A stretch of DNA of 64,000 nucleotides, taken from Ficedula albicollis (lineage: Eukaryota > Chordata > Aves > Passeriformes > Muscicapidae). The position numbers and the translations under genes are program-made. The stretch spans positions 44,366,864 to 44,430,863 of the forward strand of contig NC_021677.1 of NCBI RefSeq assembly GCF_000247815.1, in the 5' to 3' direction. The notes under the pieces were generated by a model, which worked only from the letters and a program-made list of their open reading frames with translations, was not told the DNA's origin and searched no databases. Shown here in pieces: positions 1-10,969 of this stretch (the stretch's first letter is position 1; the number at the start of each line of letters is the position of its first letter).

Positions 1-7
1 TAAAAAA

Positions 8-575
8 CATCTAGTTGCAATACCCCTGTCATGGGCAAGGCCACCAATGGACCAGGTTGCTCAGAGCCCCACCTACCCTGTTCTTGAACACCTCCAGGGA
101 TGAGGTATTGGGACATCCACAACTTCTCTGGGACCTGTTCCAGTCCTTAAAGAATCTATTCTTAGTGTCTAAAACTGCCCTCTTTCAGTTTGAAGCCATT
201 TCCCCTTGACTTGTCAGTCCATAAAGCTCTTCTTCACCTTCCTCTTTCAGTTTGAAGCCATTTCCCCTAGACTTGTCAGTCCATAAAGCTCTTCTTCACC
301 TTTCCTGTTGCCCTCTTCAGGTACAAGGTCCTCCTGGAGTGTCCTGTTCTCCAGAACTCCACATCTCTCTGCCTGTCTTTAGAGGAGAGGTGGCCTCTGA
401 TTATTTTTGTGGCCTTTCTCTGGACTTGCTCCAGCAGGTCCTTATCTCATCCTTATGCTGGGCACCCTAGAGTTGGGCACAGCCCTCCAGGTGGGGTCTC
501 TGAAGAGCAGAACCACATCCCTCCACCAGCTGGCCACGCTGCTTTGGATGCAGTCCAGGGTGTGGTTCGCTTTAG
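8..575 (-). mobile_element. CR1 LINE fragment, 3' part, antisense
   Basis: Read on the minus strand this is the 3' portion of an avian CR1 (chicken repeat 1) non-LTR retrotransposon. Landmarks in plus-strand order are the loaner phrases typical of inverted CR1: 'accaggttgctcagagcccc', 'gaacacctccaggga', 'tttcagtttgaagccattt', and 'tggacttgctccagcaggtc'. The extreme 3' end lies beyond the window edge. The copy is 5'-truncated, as is usual for CR1, and carries many indels, so it is not mobile. Short open frames here are remnants of noncoding or frame-shifted CR1. A 62 bp internal tandem duplication (179-302) and the left edge of the 2.54 kb duplication (397) fall inside it. Confidence 0.88.
179..302. 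repeat. 62 bp direct tandem duplication inside CR1
   Basis: Positions 179-240 and 241-302 are the same 62 bases with a single T/A difference near 207/269. The unit is a piece of the host CR1, so the duplication happened after the CR1 inserted. Confidence 0.95.
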
Positions 576-1587
576 GTGAGATGACTGGAGTCTTGAACTG
601 TGAAGTGTGATTAGATTCAGTGGCTTAGTCGGTGATGTCTGTGCTCTTTTTGCTTTGACTATAGTTGCATGCACGTTTTTTCTTAATTTTTTATACTTCT
701 ATACAGATTTCATTTTCTGATTCAGGGGCACTAGATAGATAATAGTGAAAAATCATTCAAAAAATATGTGAATAAAGATTTTTAATATTAAAGATATTTT
801 GATTATTTACTGCAATTAAAATTATAATATTAATAGTTTAAACAAGGATATAAGTCTTTGTGTATATTAATACATTCATCTGACCCACCTTACAACATTG
901 ATGCCAATGCAATCTTCCTCTGAATTTATTGTAAATCTTATGAAATATCAAAATTTCAGGTTTAAAAAGTAAAAACTTATGATTGTATAAAAATTTCAGC
1001 TAATGGTAAACGTATTTCTGGAAAGCTAAAATTTTGAGATCCTATCATGAAAAATGCAATATTTGGCCACAGGGAAGAGATGAAGCAGAAGGTATCAGTA
1101 GGAAGGTGCAATAACCACTGCAGTCACAGCAAACAAGCAAGGAAAGCCAGATGATGCTTTTTGATTCAGACATAGCTAACAGTATTTATGGATCAATAAA
1201 TATCACAAGTCAATTTCTGAGAGTGTGGTATGCTCGTAGGACTTACCCCTCATTTCAGTTTATGATAAGTTGCTCTGGTTATGTTAATTTTCCTATTTTT
1301 CATCTAGAAACTGCATTCCAGTGATAGTTGTGCCATATGCCACACAATGTATCCAAAAATTTGATGACTTTCATTAATAAATTAAATAATTATCTAATTT
1401 AATATTAATTTATAGGCTTCTACCAGCCCCTTAAAAGTCTCATCTGGGATTTTTAGTTATCAAAGAATAATGAATTAACATCTCAGATGCCATAAGTCAA
1501 ACACAGTTGCATTGATTGAAATTAAGTCCTTACTGAGTGAAATAAAAAGTATTTTCACATTAACTAGCTCGGTTTAGTAGTCTCAAT
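576..1587. other. AT-rich stretch with no gene seen
   Basis: This is single-copy-looking AT-rich DNA between two CR1 pieces, with stops in all frames and no recognised repeat or motif. It recurs at 3114-4125 as part of the tandem duplication. Confidence 0.6.
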
Positions 1588-1687
1588 AGAGGGATGGAGT
1601 GCCTCTCCTATGAGGAAAGGCTAAGAGAATTTGGTTTATTCAGCTTGGAGAAGAGAAGGTTGACCTAATTGTGTCCTTCCAGTACCC
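1588..1687 (+). mobile_element. CR1 LINE, left part of a split copy (unit A)
   Basis: The segment carries the plus-strand CR1 phrases 'gcctctcctatgaggaaagg' and 'cagcttggagaagagaagg' and stops at 'ccttccagtaccc'. In an intact CR1 the sequence would continue into the part now found at 2271. The copy is therefore split by the antisense CR1 at 1695-2270. Confidence 0.85.
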
Positions 1688-1694
1688 AAAAAAA

Positions 1695-2270
<576 letters not shown>

Positions 2271-2568
2271 AGATGGAGAGAGACATTTTACAGGAGCATA
2301 TAGTGATAGAACAGGGTGAATGGTTTCAAACTGAAAAAGAGTAGGTTTAGATTAAATATTAGAAAGGAATTATATATGATGAGGGTGGTGTAGCACAGGA
2401 ACAGGTTGCCCAGTGTGGTTGTCAGTGCCCCAACCCTGGAAGAGTTCAAGGCCAGGCTGGATGGGGCTCTGAGCAACCTGGTCTAGTGAAAACTGCACTT
2501 GGCAATGGGGTTGGAACCAGATGACCTTTAAGGTCTTTTCTAACCCAGGCCATTCTGTGATTCTGTGA
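2271..2568 (+). mobile_element. CR1 LINE 3' end, right part of split copy (unit A)
   Basis: This continues the CR1 at 1588-1687. It contains 'gtgatagaacagggtgaatg', 'gaacaggttgcccag', 'aggccaggctggatggggct' and 'ctgagcaacctggtctagtg', and ends with the CR1 hallmark of two 3'-terminal octamers (attctgtg twice, 2552-2567). It is noncoding and corresponds to the element's 3' UTR. Confidence 0.92.
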
Positions 2569-2934
2569 TATAAAGTTTTAAAAGACACAAAAGAGATAAT
2601 TTTATCGGAGAACAATAATTTTTATGTGTACAAGCATTTGACATGTGTTTTTTTGACAAAGATAATTGCTGTCTTTTGGGTGTGTTAAGCTATATATCTC
2701 AGAACTAACAGAAATGCATTTCTGTTTTTAATTTGAAGCAGCCTGACACTATTCTTTTTTTTTTCTTTTCCTCCTGGGGACAGTATATGATCCTACTCTT
2801 ATTAATCACAAGGACTAAGAAGAGGGTGGCAAATGTCAAAATAATTATATTATATTCAGAAAATATGAAATTCTAGTCTTCGAAATTTAATAGCTTTTTC
2901 TTCTTAAAAAAAAAAAAAATCCAGTCATTTTAGA

Positions 2935-3113
2935 CTGATTATTTTTGTGGCCTTTCTCTGGACTTGCTCCAGCAGGTCCTTATCTCATCCTTATGCTGGC
3001 CACCCTAGAGTTGGGCACAGCCCTCCAGGTGGGGTCTCTGAAGAGCAGAACCACATCCCTCCACCAGCTGGCCACGCTGCTTTGGATGCAGTCCAGGGTG
3101 TGGTTCGCTTTAG
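2935..3113 (-). mobile_element. CR1 fragment at start of duplicated unit B
   Basis: This is an exact positional match to 397-575. It begins abruptly in mid-element directly after the unit A tail, without the CR1 3' part seen at 8-396. It is a by-product of the tandem duplication, not a separate insertion. Confidence 0.9.
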
Positions 3114-4125
3114 GTGAGATGACTGGAGTCTTGAACTGTGAAGTGTGATTAGATTCAGTGGCTTAGTCGGTGATGTCTGTGCTCTTTTTGCTTTGACTAT
3201 AGTTGCATTCACATTTTTTCTTAATTTTTTATACTTCTATACAGATTTCATTTTCTGATTCAGGGGCACTAGATAGATAATAGTGAAAAATCATTCAAAA
3301 AATATGTGAATAAAGATTTTTAATATTAAAGATATTTTGATTATTTACTGCAATTAAAATTATAATATTAATAGTTTAAACAAGGATATAAGTCTTTGTG
3401 TATATTAATACATTCATCTGACCCACCTTACAACATTGATGCCAATGCAATCTTCCTCTGAATTTATTGTAAATCTTATGAAATATCAAAATTTCAGGTT
3501 TAAAAAGTAAAAACTTATGATTGTATAAAAATTTCAGCTAATGGTAAACGTATTTCTGGAAAGCTAAAATTTTGAGATCCTATCATGAAAAATGCAATAT
3601 TTGGCCACAGGGAAGAGATGAAGCAGAAGGTATCAGTAGGAAGGTGCAATAACCACTGCAGTCACAGCAAACAAGCAAGGAAAGCCAGATGATGCTTTTT
3701 GATTCAGACATAGCTAACAGTATTTATGGATCAATAAATATCACAAGTCAATTTCTGAGAGTGTGGTATGCTCGTAGGACTTACCCCTCATTTCAGTTTA
3801 TGATAAGTTGCTCTGGTTATGTTAATTTTCCTATTTTTCATCTAGAAACTGCATTCCAGTGATAGTTGTGCCATATGCCACACAATGTATCCAAAAATTT
3901 GATGACTTTCATTAATAAATTAAATAATTATCTAATTTAATATTAATTTATAGGCTTCTACCAGCCCCTTAAAAGTCTCATCTGGGATTTTTAGTTATCA
4001 AAGAATAATGAATTAACATCTCAGATGCCATAAGTCAAACACAGTTGCATTGATTGAAATTAAGTCCTTACTGAGTGAAATAAAAAGTATTTTCACATTA
4101 ACTAGCTCGGTTTAGTAGTCTCAAT
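3114..4125. other. AT-rich stretch with no gene (unit B copy)
   Basis: This is a near-identical copy of 576-1587. I see no gene or separate element in it. Confidence 0.6.
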
Positions 4126-4225
4126 AGAGGGATGGAGTGCCTCTCCTATGAGGAAAGGCTAAGAGAATTTGGTTTATTCAGCTTGGAGAAGAGAAGGTTG
4201 ACCTAATTGTGTCCTTCCAGTACCC
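4126..4225 (+). mobile_element. CR1 LINE, left part of a split copy (unit B)
   Basis: This is the unit B counterpart of 1588-1687, with the same CR1 sense-strand landmarks and the same interruption point. Confidence 0.85.
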
Positions 4226-4232
4226 AAAAAAA

Positions 4233-4860
4233 GCCAACCAAAAGGAATAAGCTGAGTTGGATGGGACCCACAAGGATCATTGTGTCTAGCTCCTGGCCCT
4301 GCACTTCACCATCCCCAAAAGCATTGTCCAAATGTTTCTGGAACTCTGGGAGGTTTGGTGCTGTGACCACTGCTCTGGGGAGCCTATTCCAGTGCCCAAC
4401 CATCTTCTGGGTGAAAAACCTTTTTCTAATGTCCAACCTAAACCTTTCCTGACTCAGGTTGATGCCATTCTCTTGGGTCATGTCACAGATCACCAGAGAG
4501 AAGAGATCAGTTCCTGTCCCTCCCCCTCCACTTGTGAGGCTATTAAAGACCTCAGTGAGGTTTCCCTCAGGCTCCTCTTCCCCAGGCTGAACAGATCAAC
4601 TGACCTCAGCCACTTCTTATATATTGAGGGCTTCCTCTCAAGGACCTTCACCATCTTTGTTCTCTTTCTCCAGATGTTCTCTAACAGCTTTGCATCTTTC
4701 TCAAATTGCAGTGGCCAAAACTGCACAAACATTAAAGGTGAATCTGCAACATCGTAGATGGAGAGACCCTTTCTCCAGATGTTCTCTAACAGCTTTTCAT
4801 CTTTCTCAAATTGCAGTGACCAAAACTGCACAAACATTCAAGGTGAATCTGCAACATCGT
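4233..4860 (-). mobile_element. Antisense CR1 nested in CR1 (unit B), uninterrupted by G
   Basis: This is the unit B counterpart of 1695-2270. Where unit A has 104 G, this copy has normal inverted CR1 ('accttcaccatctttgttct'). It shows what the locus looks like without the G tract. It also carries a 105 bp tandem duplication across its junction with the outer CR1. Confidence 0.85.
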
Positions 4861-4873
4861 AGATGGAGAGAGA
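4664..4873. repeat. 105 bp tandem duplication across nested-CR1 junction
   Basis: Positions 4664-4768 and 4769-4873 are two copies with a few substitutions. The unit spans the inner minus-strand CR1 and the first bases of the outer plus-strand CR1 ('agatggagag'), so it formed after the nesting. It lies exactly where unit A carries the G run. Confidence 0.92.
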
Positions 4874-5158
4874 CATTTTACAGGAGCATATAGTGATAGA
4901 ACAGGGTGAATGGTTTCAAACTGAAAAAGAGTAGGTTTAGATTAAATATTAGAAAGGAATTATATATGATGAGGGTGGTGTAGCACGGGAACAGGTTGCC
5001 CAGTGTGGTTGTCAGTGCCCCATCCCTGGAAGAGTTCAAGGCCAGGCTGGATGGGGCTCTGAGCAACCTGGTCTAGTGAAAACTGCCCTTGGCAATGGGG
5101 TTGGAACCAGATGACCTTTAAGGTCTTTTCTAACCCAGGCCATTCTGTGATTCTGTGA
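4861..5158 (+). mobile_element. CR1 LINE 3' end, right part of split copy (unit B)
   Basis: This is the unit B counterpart of 2271-2568, ending in the same double octamer. It differs by a few substitutions. Confidence 0.92.
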
Positions 5159-5522
5159 TATAAAGTTTTAAAAGACACAAAAGAGATAATTTTATCGGAG
5201 AACAATAATTTTTATGTGTACAAGCATTTGACATGTGTTTTTTTGACAAAGATAATTGCTGTCTTTTGGGTGTGTTAAGCTATATATCTCAGAACTAACA
5301 GAAATGCATTTCTGTTTTTACTTTGAAGCAGCCTGACACTATTCTTTTTTTTTTCTTTTCCTCCTGGGGACAGTATATGATCCTACTCTTATTAATCACA
5401 AGGACTAAGAAGAGGGTGGCAAATGTCAAAATAATTATATTATATTCAGAAAATATGAAATTCTAGTCTTCGAAATTTAATAGCTTTTTCTTCTTAAAAA
5501 AAAAAAATCCAGTCATTTTAGA

Positions 5523-6390
5523 AGTGGACTACAGCTAGTAAACTTAATTAAACACCTTTGGACACCTATTGACTTAGCTGATCTGCTTGCTACCTGTCAA
5601 GAGAAATATGGGAGCTAGTGAACTCAGAGCTTAATGACCTCAGAAAAAAAATAAAGGAAGTTATATAATATGCAATATTTTAAATAACAATTATGATGTC
5701 ACTTCAGATTTATATTTGCTCTTCTAAATATTAAATACCATTAGACCTAAGCAGTTTCCCAGTAACTGGAGCCATCATTCTTAGAAATACATTTTAAAAA
5801 ATAAATACCTAGAACAAGCACCAACATCCTCCTCAAAATACAGGTCATGATAACGAACTTCATTTAGCTTTTGTACAAAAAGAAAAATCAGCCCTTTCTG
5901 AGGCAATTCTATGAAGCCATAGATACAAACGTTAACAATAATTGAGGATTAAAAACTTCAAGAATAGCCTTTAGTAATTGTGTCCATTACATATTGTGGG
6001 GTGGTAAATGGAGAAAATGAAGTGGGGAAGAAAACAAAAGCAACACTGGAAACACGCCTCATCATCTCTTTTACTCTCAGATAATTCTAAGCCTACTCAA
6101 GTAATTCTTCTGCCATAAAACTTAATAGTATTTTAAAACATATTGAATGAAAGATACTTCCTTTATTACTTATGCTTTGCTGCTGACAAATCACTGGGTA
6201 CCCATGCACTATAAGCAAAGCAAAGTCTTTGTAAGGAATTATTTTAACAGAATGTATCTTTCATGATCACTGCATTTGGGTCAAAGTCTTATTTACAATA
6301 AACATGGAAGCTCTGTTTTTTTTTTTTCCTTGAAGCTATAGTTTTGCTGTCTTTATAGAGCGCTAGTAGTAACACATCTGTTATGCCTTA
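5523..6390. other. AT-rich non-coding stretch
   Basis: No gene, element or RNA is recognised between the end of the 2.54 kb duplication and the next local duplication. Confidence 0.5.
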
Positions 6391-6612
6391 AATTAAATCA
6401 TACATTATTTTGATATTCCTTTGGTCTTCTTACTGGATTTATTTACCAGATGCTTACATTCTAAATTTACACTCATTTTTCATTAAATACATACATTATT
6501 TTGATATTCCTTTGGTCTTCTTAATTAAATCATACATTATTTTGATATTCCTTTGGTCTTCTTACTGGATTTATTTACCAGATGCTTACATTCTAAATTT
6601 ACACTCATTTTT
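6391..6612. repeat. Three-copy local direct repeat (full-truncated-full)
   Basis: A 90 bp unit at 6391-6480 recurs identically at 6523-6612. Between them, 6481-6522 holds only the first ~41 bp of the unit, with two extra bases and a substitution. The outer copies are identical and the middle one is short and divergent. Confidence 0.93.
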
Positions 6613-8414
6613 AAGAGTTTGTATAACACACATAGACTTTAACTATATTAGAACTCTCTTACTTTTCTGTTTCAACTTGCAGAGAGTTTCCTTACACTTT
6701 CTTTTCATTTCATTTTCTTTGCTCTTCTAGGCACCACTCAAGGCAAAAACTACTAAAGTTCCACTTGGAAACCTCACTTATAATTTTTGTTTCTGAAGCT
6801 AAACAGTTGTTCTGTCTATAACAACCTAAAATAAACTGTGGGCAATTCTGAAGTTACAGTCATATAAAATCATTAAAATTTTGGTAATTTGTGGCCCTAC
6901 AGGAATCTGAAAGATGTTCAAATCTCTTAGATTTTGTATCAAATTCATGAAGCTAAAGGAAAAAAAAAGGAGGCCTATAAAGAAACTCAAAAGAACATCC
7001 AACCTCCCACCTGTTCAAAGATGATTTAGGATTGCCTAAGGTAGGTACTTATCAATATGCAGTTGAAACCATAAAGGAAATTTTTAAACTCTCTTTGGTT
7101 CATTTCCATTCTTTGCCCTTTTAGGCAAGAGGTTTTTTGTATCTTAAATTTTATCTAAAAAATAAAAACTAAAAAAATTCTTATCTACTTGGGCAGAGAA
7201 TACAGGAAATTATTATTTTTCTACAACAGCCTCCAAAGGTTTGAAAAATGTTTTTACATTTTTCTTCATGTTTTATTCTTGTAGTGTAGAAGTCTTTGGG
7301 GAGTTTCATATTTGATTTCCAGGCATTCCTAATGGCAAAAATTAAAGGAATGAATTAGCAAGGATACTAATTATTCATGCACAGTGGAATTCAAAAAAGA
7401 TAATCTATCTGGAAAGAGAGAAAGAGCTTATTTTGCAAACCCTATATGATTTCTGTGTGTTCATGAGGAAATATCTCATAATAGTCTCTGCCCTACATGG
7501 CTACAATACTCTGACAGAGGTCTTCACACTGCTGAGTAGAACAGGACAATTTCCCTTTTTTTTCTTTATCCTCCTAATACATTCCAAAAAGATTATTTTC
7601 CCATTACACTGCTGTTCTCTGCTTGGCCCTTCTCCACTGCAATATACATATTTTTGGCTCTTTTTCCAAGTATTCTGTTTTGTATTTATTAATCTGATTC
7701 TCCTGGGTGTAGTTCTATGTATTTCTATTTATTGAAGTTTTTTTGGTTCATTTTTGTTCACTTCCCCAATTATCAGAATCCACTTGAATTCTAATCCCAT
7801 TGCTCAGCATGTTTGCAAAGGTTTCTTGCAATAATTTGAAAAACATGATTAATTTTCAGTTTCACATTCCAAGTTGTTGTAATAACTCCATTAATATTAA
7901 TTAGTTAAATACATTAATCAAAATTTAATGTATTGTATCTTAGCTTATGTGGTTTTATCTCTTAAAACAAGCTATATGAATTTCTAAATAAAAACTGGAT
8001 AACTCAGAATGCTACATATAAATAAAAAGAAGGAAAAAAGTCCCTTTCTTACAAGGAAATGTCAATTTTTCTAGCACTAAGAATTTATTTCATAGTTTTC
8101 AGCTATATCATGAATTTTAGGATGTACTTTTACCTTTACTGTAATTTTACTTTTTCACTTTTTGTAAGTCCTGACAAACATTATTTCACAGAATTGTGAC
8201 CACTGACATGCAAACACAGCACCTATTCATAGATATGAATACACCACCTTGTCTATTACCTGCAACAGAAACATTTGAAAAATTATCATTTTTCAATCAT
8301 AATGATTATTTAAAGAAATCTCCAATCATTGCGGAATGTTCTGCTTTATTTTCAGGTTATTCTCATATGGAAAAATTTACACAATTCATTTAATATAAAG
8401 CTAACATTTTTTTT
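6613..8414. other. AT-rich non-coding stretch
   Basis: The longest open frame here (7433-7735 +, hydrophobic, T-rich) has no recognisable domain and looks like chance in pyrimidine-rich DNA. No repeats or RNA genes are recognised. Confidence 0.5.
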
Positions 8415-8708
8415 CTATTTCTTTATGCACCGTACTTATCAACTTAATCTTAAATCTTTTTCTGTTTTGCTGCACCTGAGAACTGCATGACTGTAGAAAA
8501 TCAGGCCAACAGGACCTTTGAAGTCTTACTATTTCTTTATGCACTGTACTTATCAACCTAAATCTTAAATCTTTTTCTGTTTTGCTGCACCTTCTATTTC
8601 TTTATGCACCGTACTTATCAACTTAATCTTAAATCTTTTTCTGTTTTGCTGCACCTGAGAACTGCATGACTGTAGAAAATCAGGCCAACAGGACCTTTGA
8701 AGTCTTAT
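8415..8708. repeat. Three-copy local direct repeat (full-truncated-full)
   Basis: A 114 bp unit at 8415-8528 recurs at 8594-8708. The middle copy (8529-8593) contains only the first ~65 bp and differs by a few bases, such as gcactg in place of gcaccg. The two full copies appear identical. Confidence 0.93.
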
Positions 8709-9201
8709 GTAAACAAGTTTCATTTGCCCATCACAACTGATTAGTTCCTTGAAGCACCTCCCAGTTGAAGGCCAATAATTTCCTTTGAGTTGCACTGCTC
8801 AGCATTCTCGGGTAAAATCTTGACATATGGGCTGCAATAGGCAGCTTAAAAGTGAGCTGCTGCTGTCTTATTCTGGCTGCAGTGGGGTAGGGAAGAGATG
8901 AGCAGCAGAGCCCAGGCAGATCTGAGGGCAATGGATGAGACACTAGCACTTCAGTTGACACAGCTGCCTCTGAAAACTGATGCATGAGCAAGCCATAAAT
9001 CATTCCTGTTGCAGAGGAATACTTAGTAAATACCTTTCAAGGCCTTTATTGCTTCCTCTTCCTAAGAATTGCACAAGTAAATTGCTATGAGAGTTTAAGT
9101 GTGAGGAAAACCCTCATGAAGTATTTAGAAATATACAAACAGTTTTTCACCCAAGCAAACATTTCCACTGGAAGGACTGATTTTTAAAGAAACATCCACT
9201 G
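8709..9201. other. Non-coding stretch
   Basis: No gene or known repeat is seen. Overlapping minus-strand open frames at 8565-9003 have no recognisable domains. Confidence 0.45.
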
Positions 9202-9311
9202 CTCTCTTACAACCTGTATACCCACGTATATTTGCTATTTTCTACAACATTTTTAACTCTCCTACAACCTGTATACTTACGTATATTTGCTATTTTCTAC
9301 AACATTTTTAT
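9202..9311. repeat. 55 bp direct tandem duplication
   Basis: Positions 9202-9256 and 9257-9311 share the core 'acgtatatttgctattttct' and about 52 of 55 positions. Confidence 0.88.
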
Positions 9312-10911
9312 ATCAGCTATGAAACCATAAAAAAATTCCTAACCTGGTACCTCTTGGTACCTTGGGATATTTTGAGATATATCAAGGTAGCTGTTTTGAA
9401 TGAGACACTGCACTGTGCACCCAGTAAAAGAGACTGAAGGCCTTAAGAAACACCAGTAAGTTCATCAGTTCCCTTACATCCACAAGGCAGTCTCAGAGCT
9501 CTTGAGCCTTTACATTATTAGTAGTAGCAGTATTTTAGGAAAAGTATGGCCAAAATATTGGATTCAGTGACCATTTCTTCTGTAGATACCATTGTTCCAG
9601 AACACACATAAGAAGAAAGAAATCTATTGCTTCTCTATTTATTCCTCCACATATACTTTAGGTACCAAAGTGAATGGAATCTGTAGAAGAGAAAACAGTG
9701 GTCATGAAAGAGGGATTGAGAAAAACCAGAGGCAGTCTAACAGGAATACCAGGAAACCAGCTAGAAATCCCCCCTTCTAAAAAAAAATAATAAAAAATTC
9801 ACAGTTCCTCCTGGATTTTTCAACTCAATCAGCCCACACAAATTAAGATCTTAAAGAGTTTGTGTAGGGGATCCTTAGTTCTCAATTACTAAGATTGGCT
9901 TTGCTGTTTTACAAGCCTTAGCATTAAAACACAGGGTAGTTTAGCATGGATACAAACTAAAAGTTAAGTCCTTGATAGAAGGGGGAATTGGACATCTGGA
10001 AGTAGGAGCTGTTTGATGATAAGACATAGATGCATTTTAGCATCCTGGACTGTAGGATGTCATGGGTGTGCTGCATACATTCTGCAATTGTTAGCTAAAT
10101 GGAGACAGCTACAGCTTGTCACTATGAGTGGGTAGTGACAGTAGAACAGACATGACGGATGCTACAGAGACATTTTACCCTAAAAGAGATTTAGACACCT
10201 ACATTATGAAAAAAAACCAACAAAACCCAAAACAAAACAACAAACCTGTCTTTTTCTTTCTTCACTGCAATGAGCTTGTCTTTTCACATTTTCACAGCAT
10301 TTCCATTTTCAGTCCGGCACATGTATTTTCCGTGGGAAGGTTCTGTAACGTCTAAGGTAGACATCTTCTGCACACAATTTGAAGAACTAAAGAAAAAAAC
10401 TGCTGCTCTCAATTTTGTAAATAGTATGTAAGTTGGATGACCTTCCTATGGACAGTTTCTTTAAGATGCATAATTCTTATGAGAGATTTGGTTCTGTCCT
10501 TTGTCTATACTCTTGTGGTGGATGATTACTATTTAAAAAGCCAAATGTTCTTGCTTTTTTTTATGTGCATTTGGAGTACTGAAGAAATACAGAGTCATGG
10601 CAAAGATTTTGAAAAAGATTAATAACATGCAAAGTGTGTCAGATTACATACAAGGAACGAGTAGGGCTAATAAAGTAAACAGTTGGGGAAAAGTATTATT
10701 TAGCAATTATTCTATGCCTCTCTCCACAATCAGGAATCCTAGTATCTCTATATTATCCTATATATAGCAAATGGTTACATAAAAATTGAAAGTATGGGGT
10801 AAATTTTTGATTGTTTAACAAGGAACTCAGGTGTTCTGGTAATTGTAATAAATGCTGACTCTGAACAGTGATTAAGTGCCTTGCTGGGCATTGCTTCAGA
10901 TTTTATTTTTC
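9312..10911. other. AT-rich non-coding stretch
   Basis: There is no gene or interspersed repeat that I can recognise. A short CA/AAAC-rich low-complexity piece lies at about 10,207-10,245. Confidence 0.45.
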
Positions 10912-10969
10912 TCTTAAAATGTTAATTTAATGCCTTTTTTTCTTAAAAAATTAATTTAGTGCCTTTTTG
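10912..10969. repeat. 29 bp imperfect tandem duplication
   Basis: Positions 10912-10940 and 10941-10969 share the pattern tcttaaaa...ttaattta.tgccttttt, with a few substitutions. Confidence 0.7.

Noticed and set aside
6391..6612. CRISPR-like direct repeats here and at 8415, 24037 and 59781
   Set aside because: The repeats are contiguous tandem copies of 90-131 bp without regular spacers or dyad symmetry, in a vertebrate genome.
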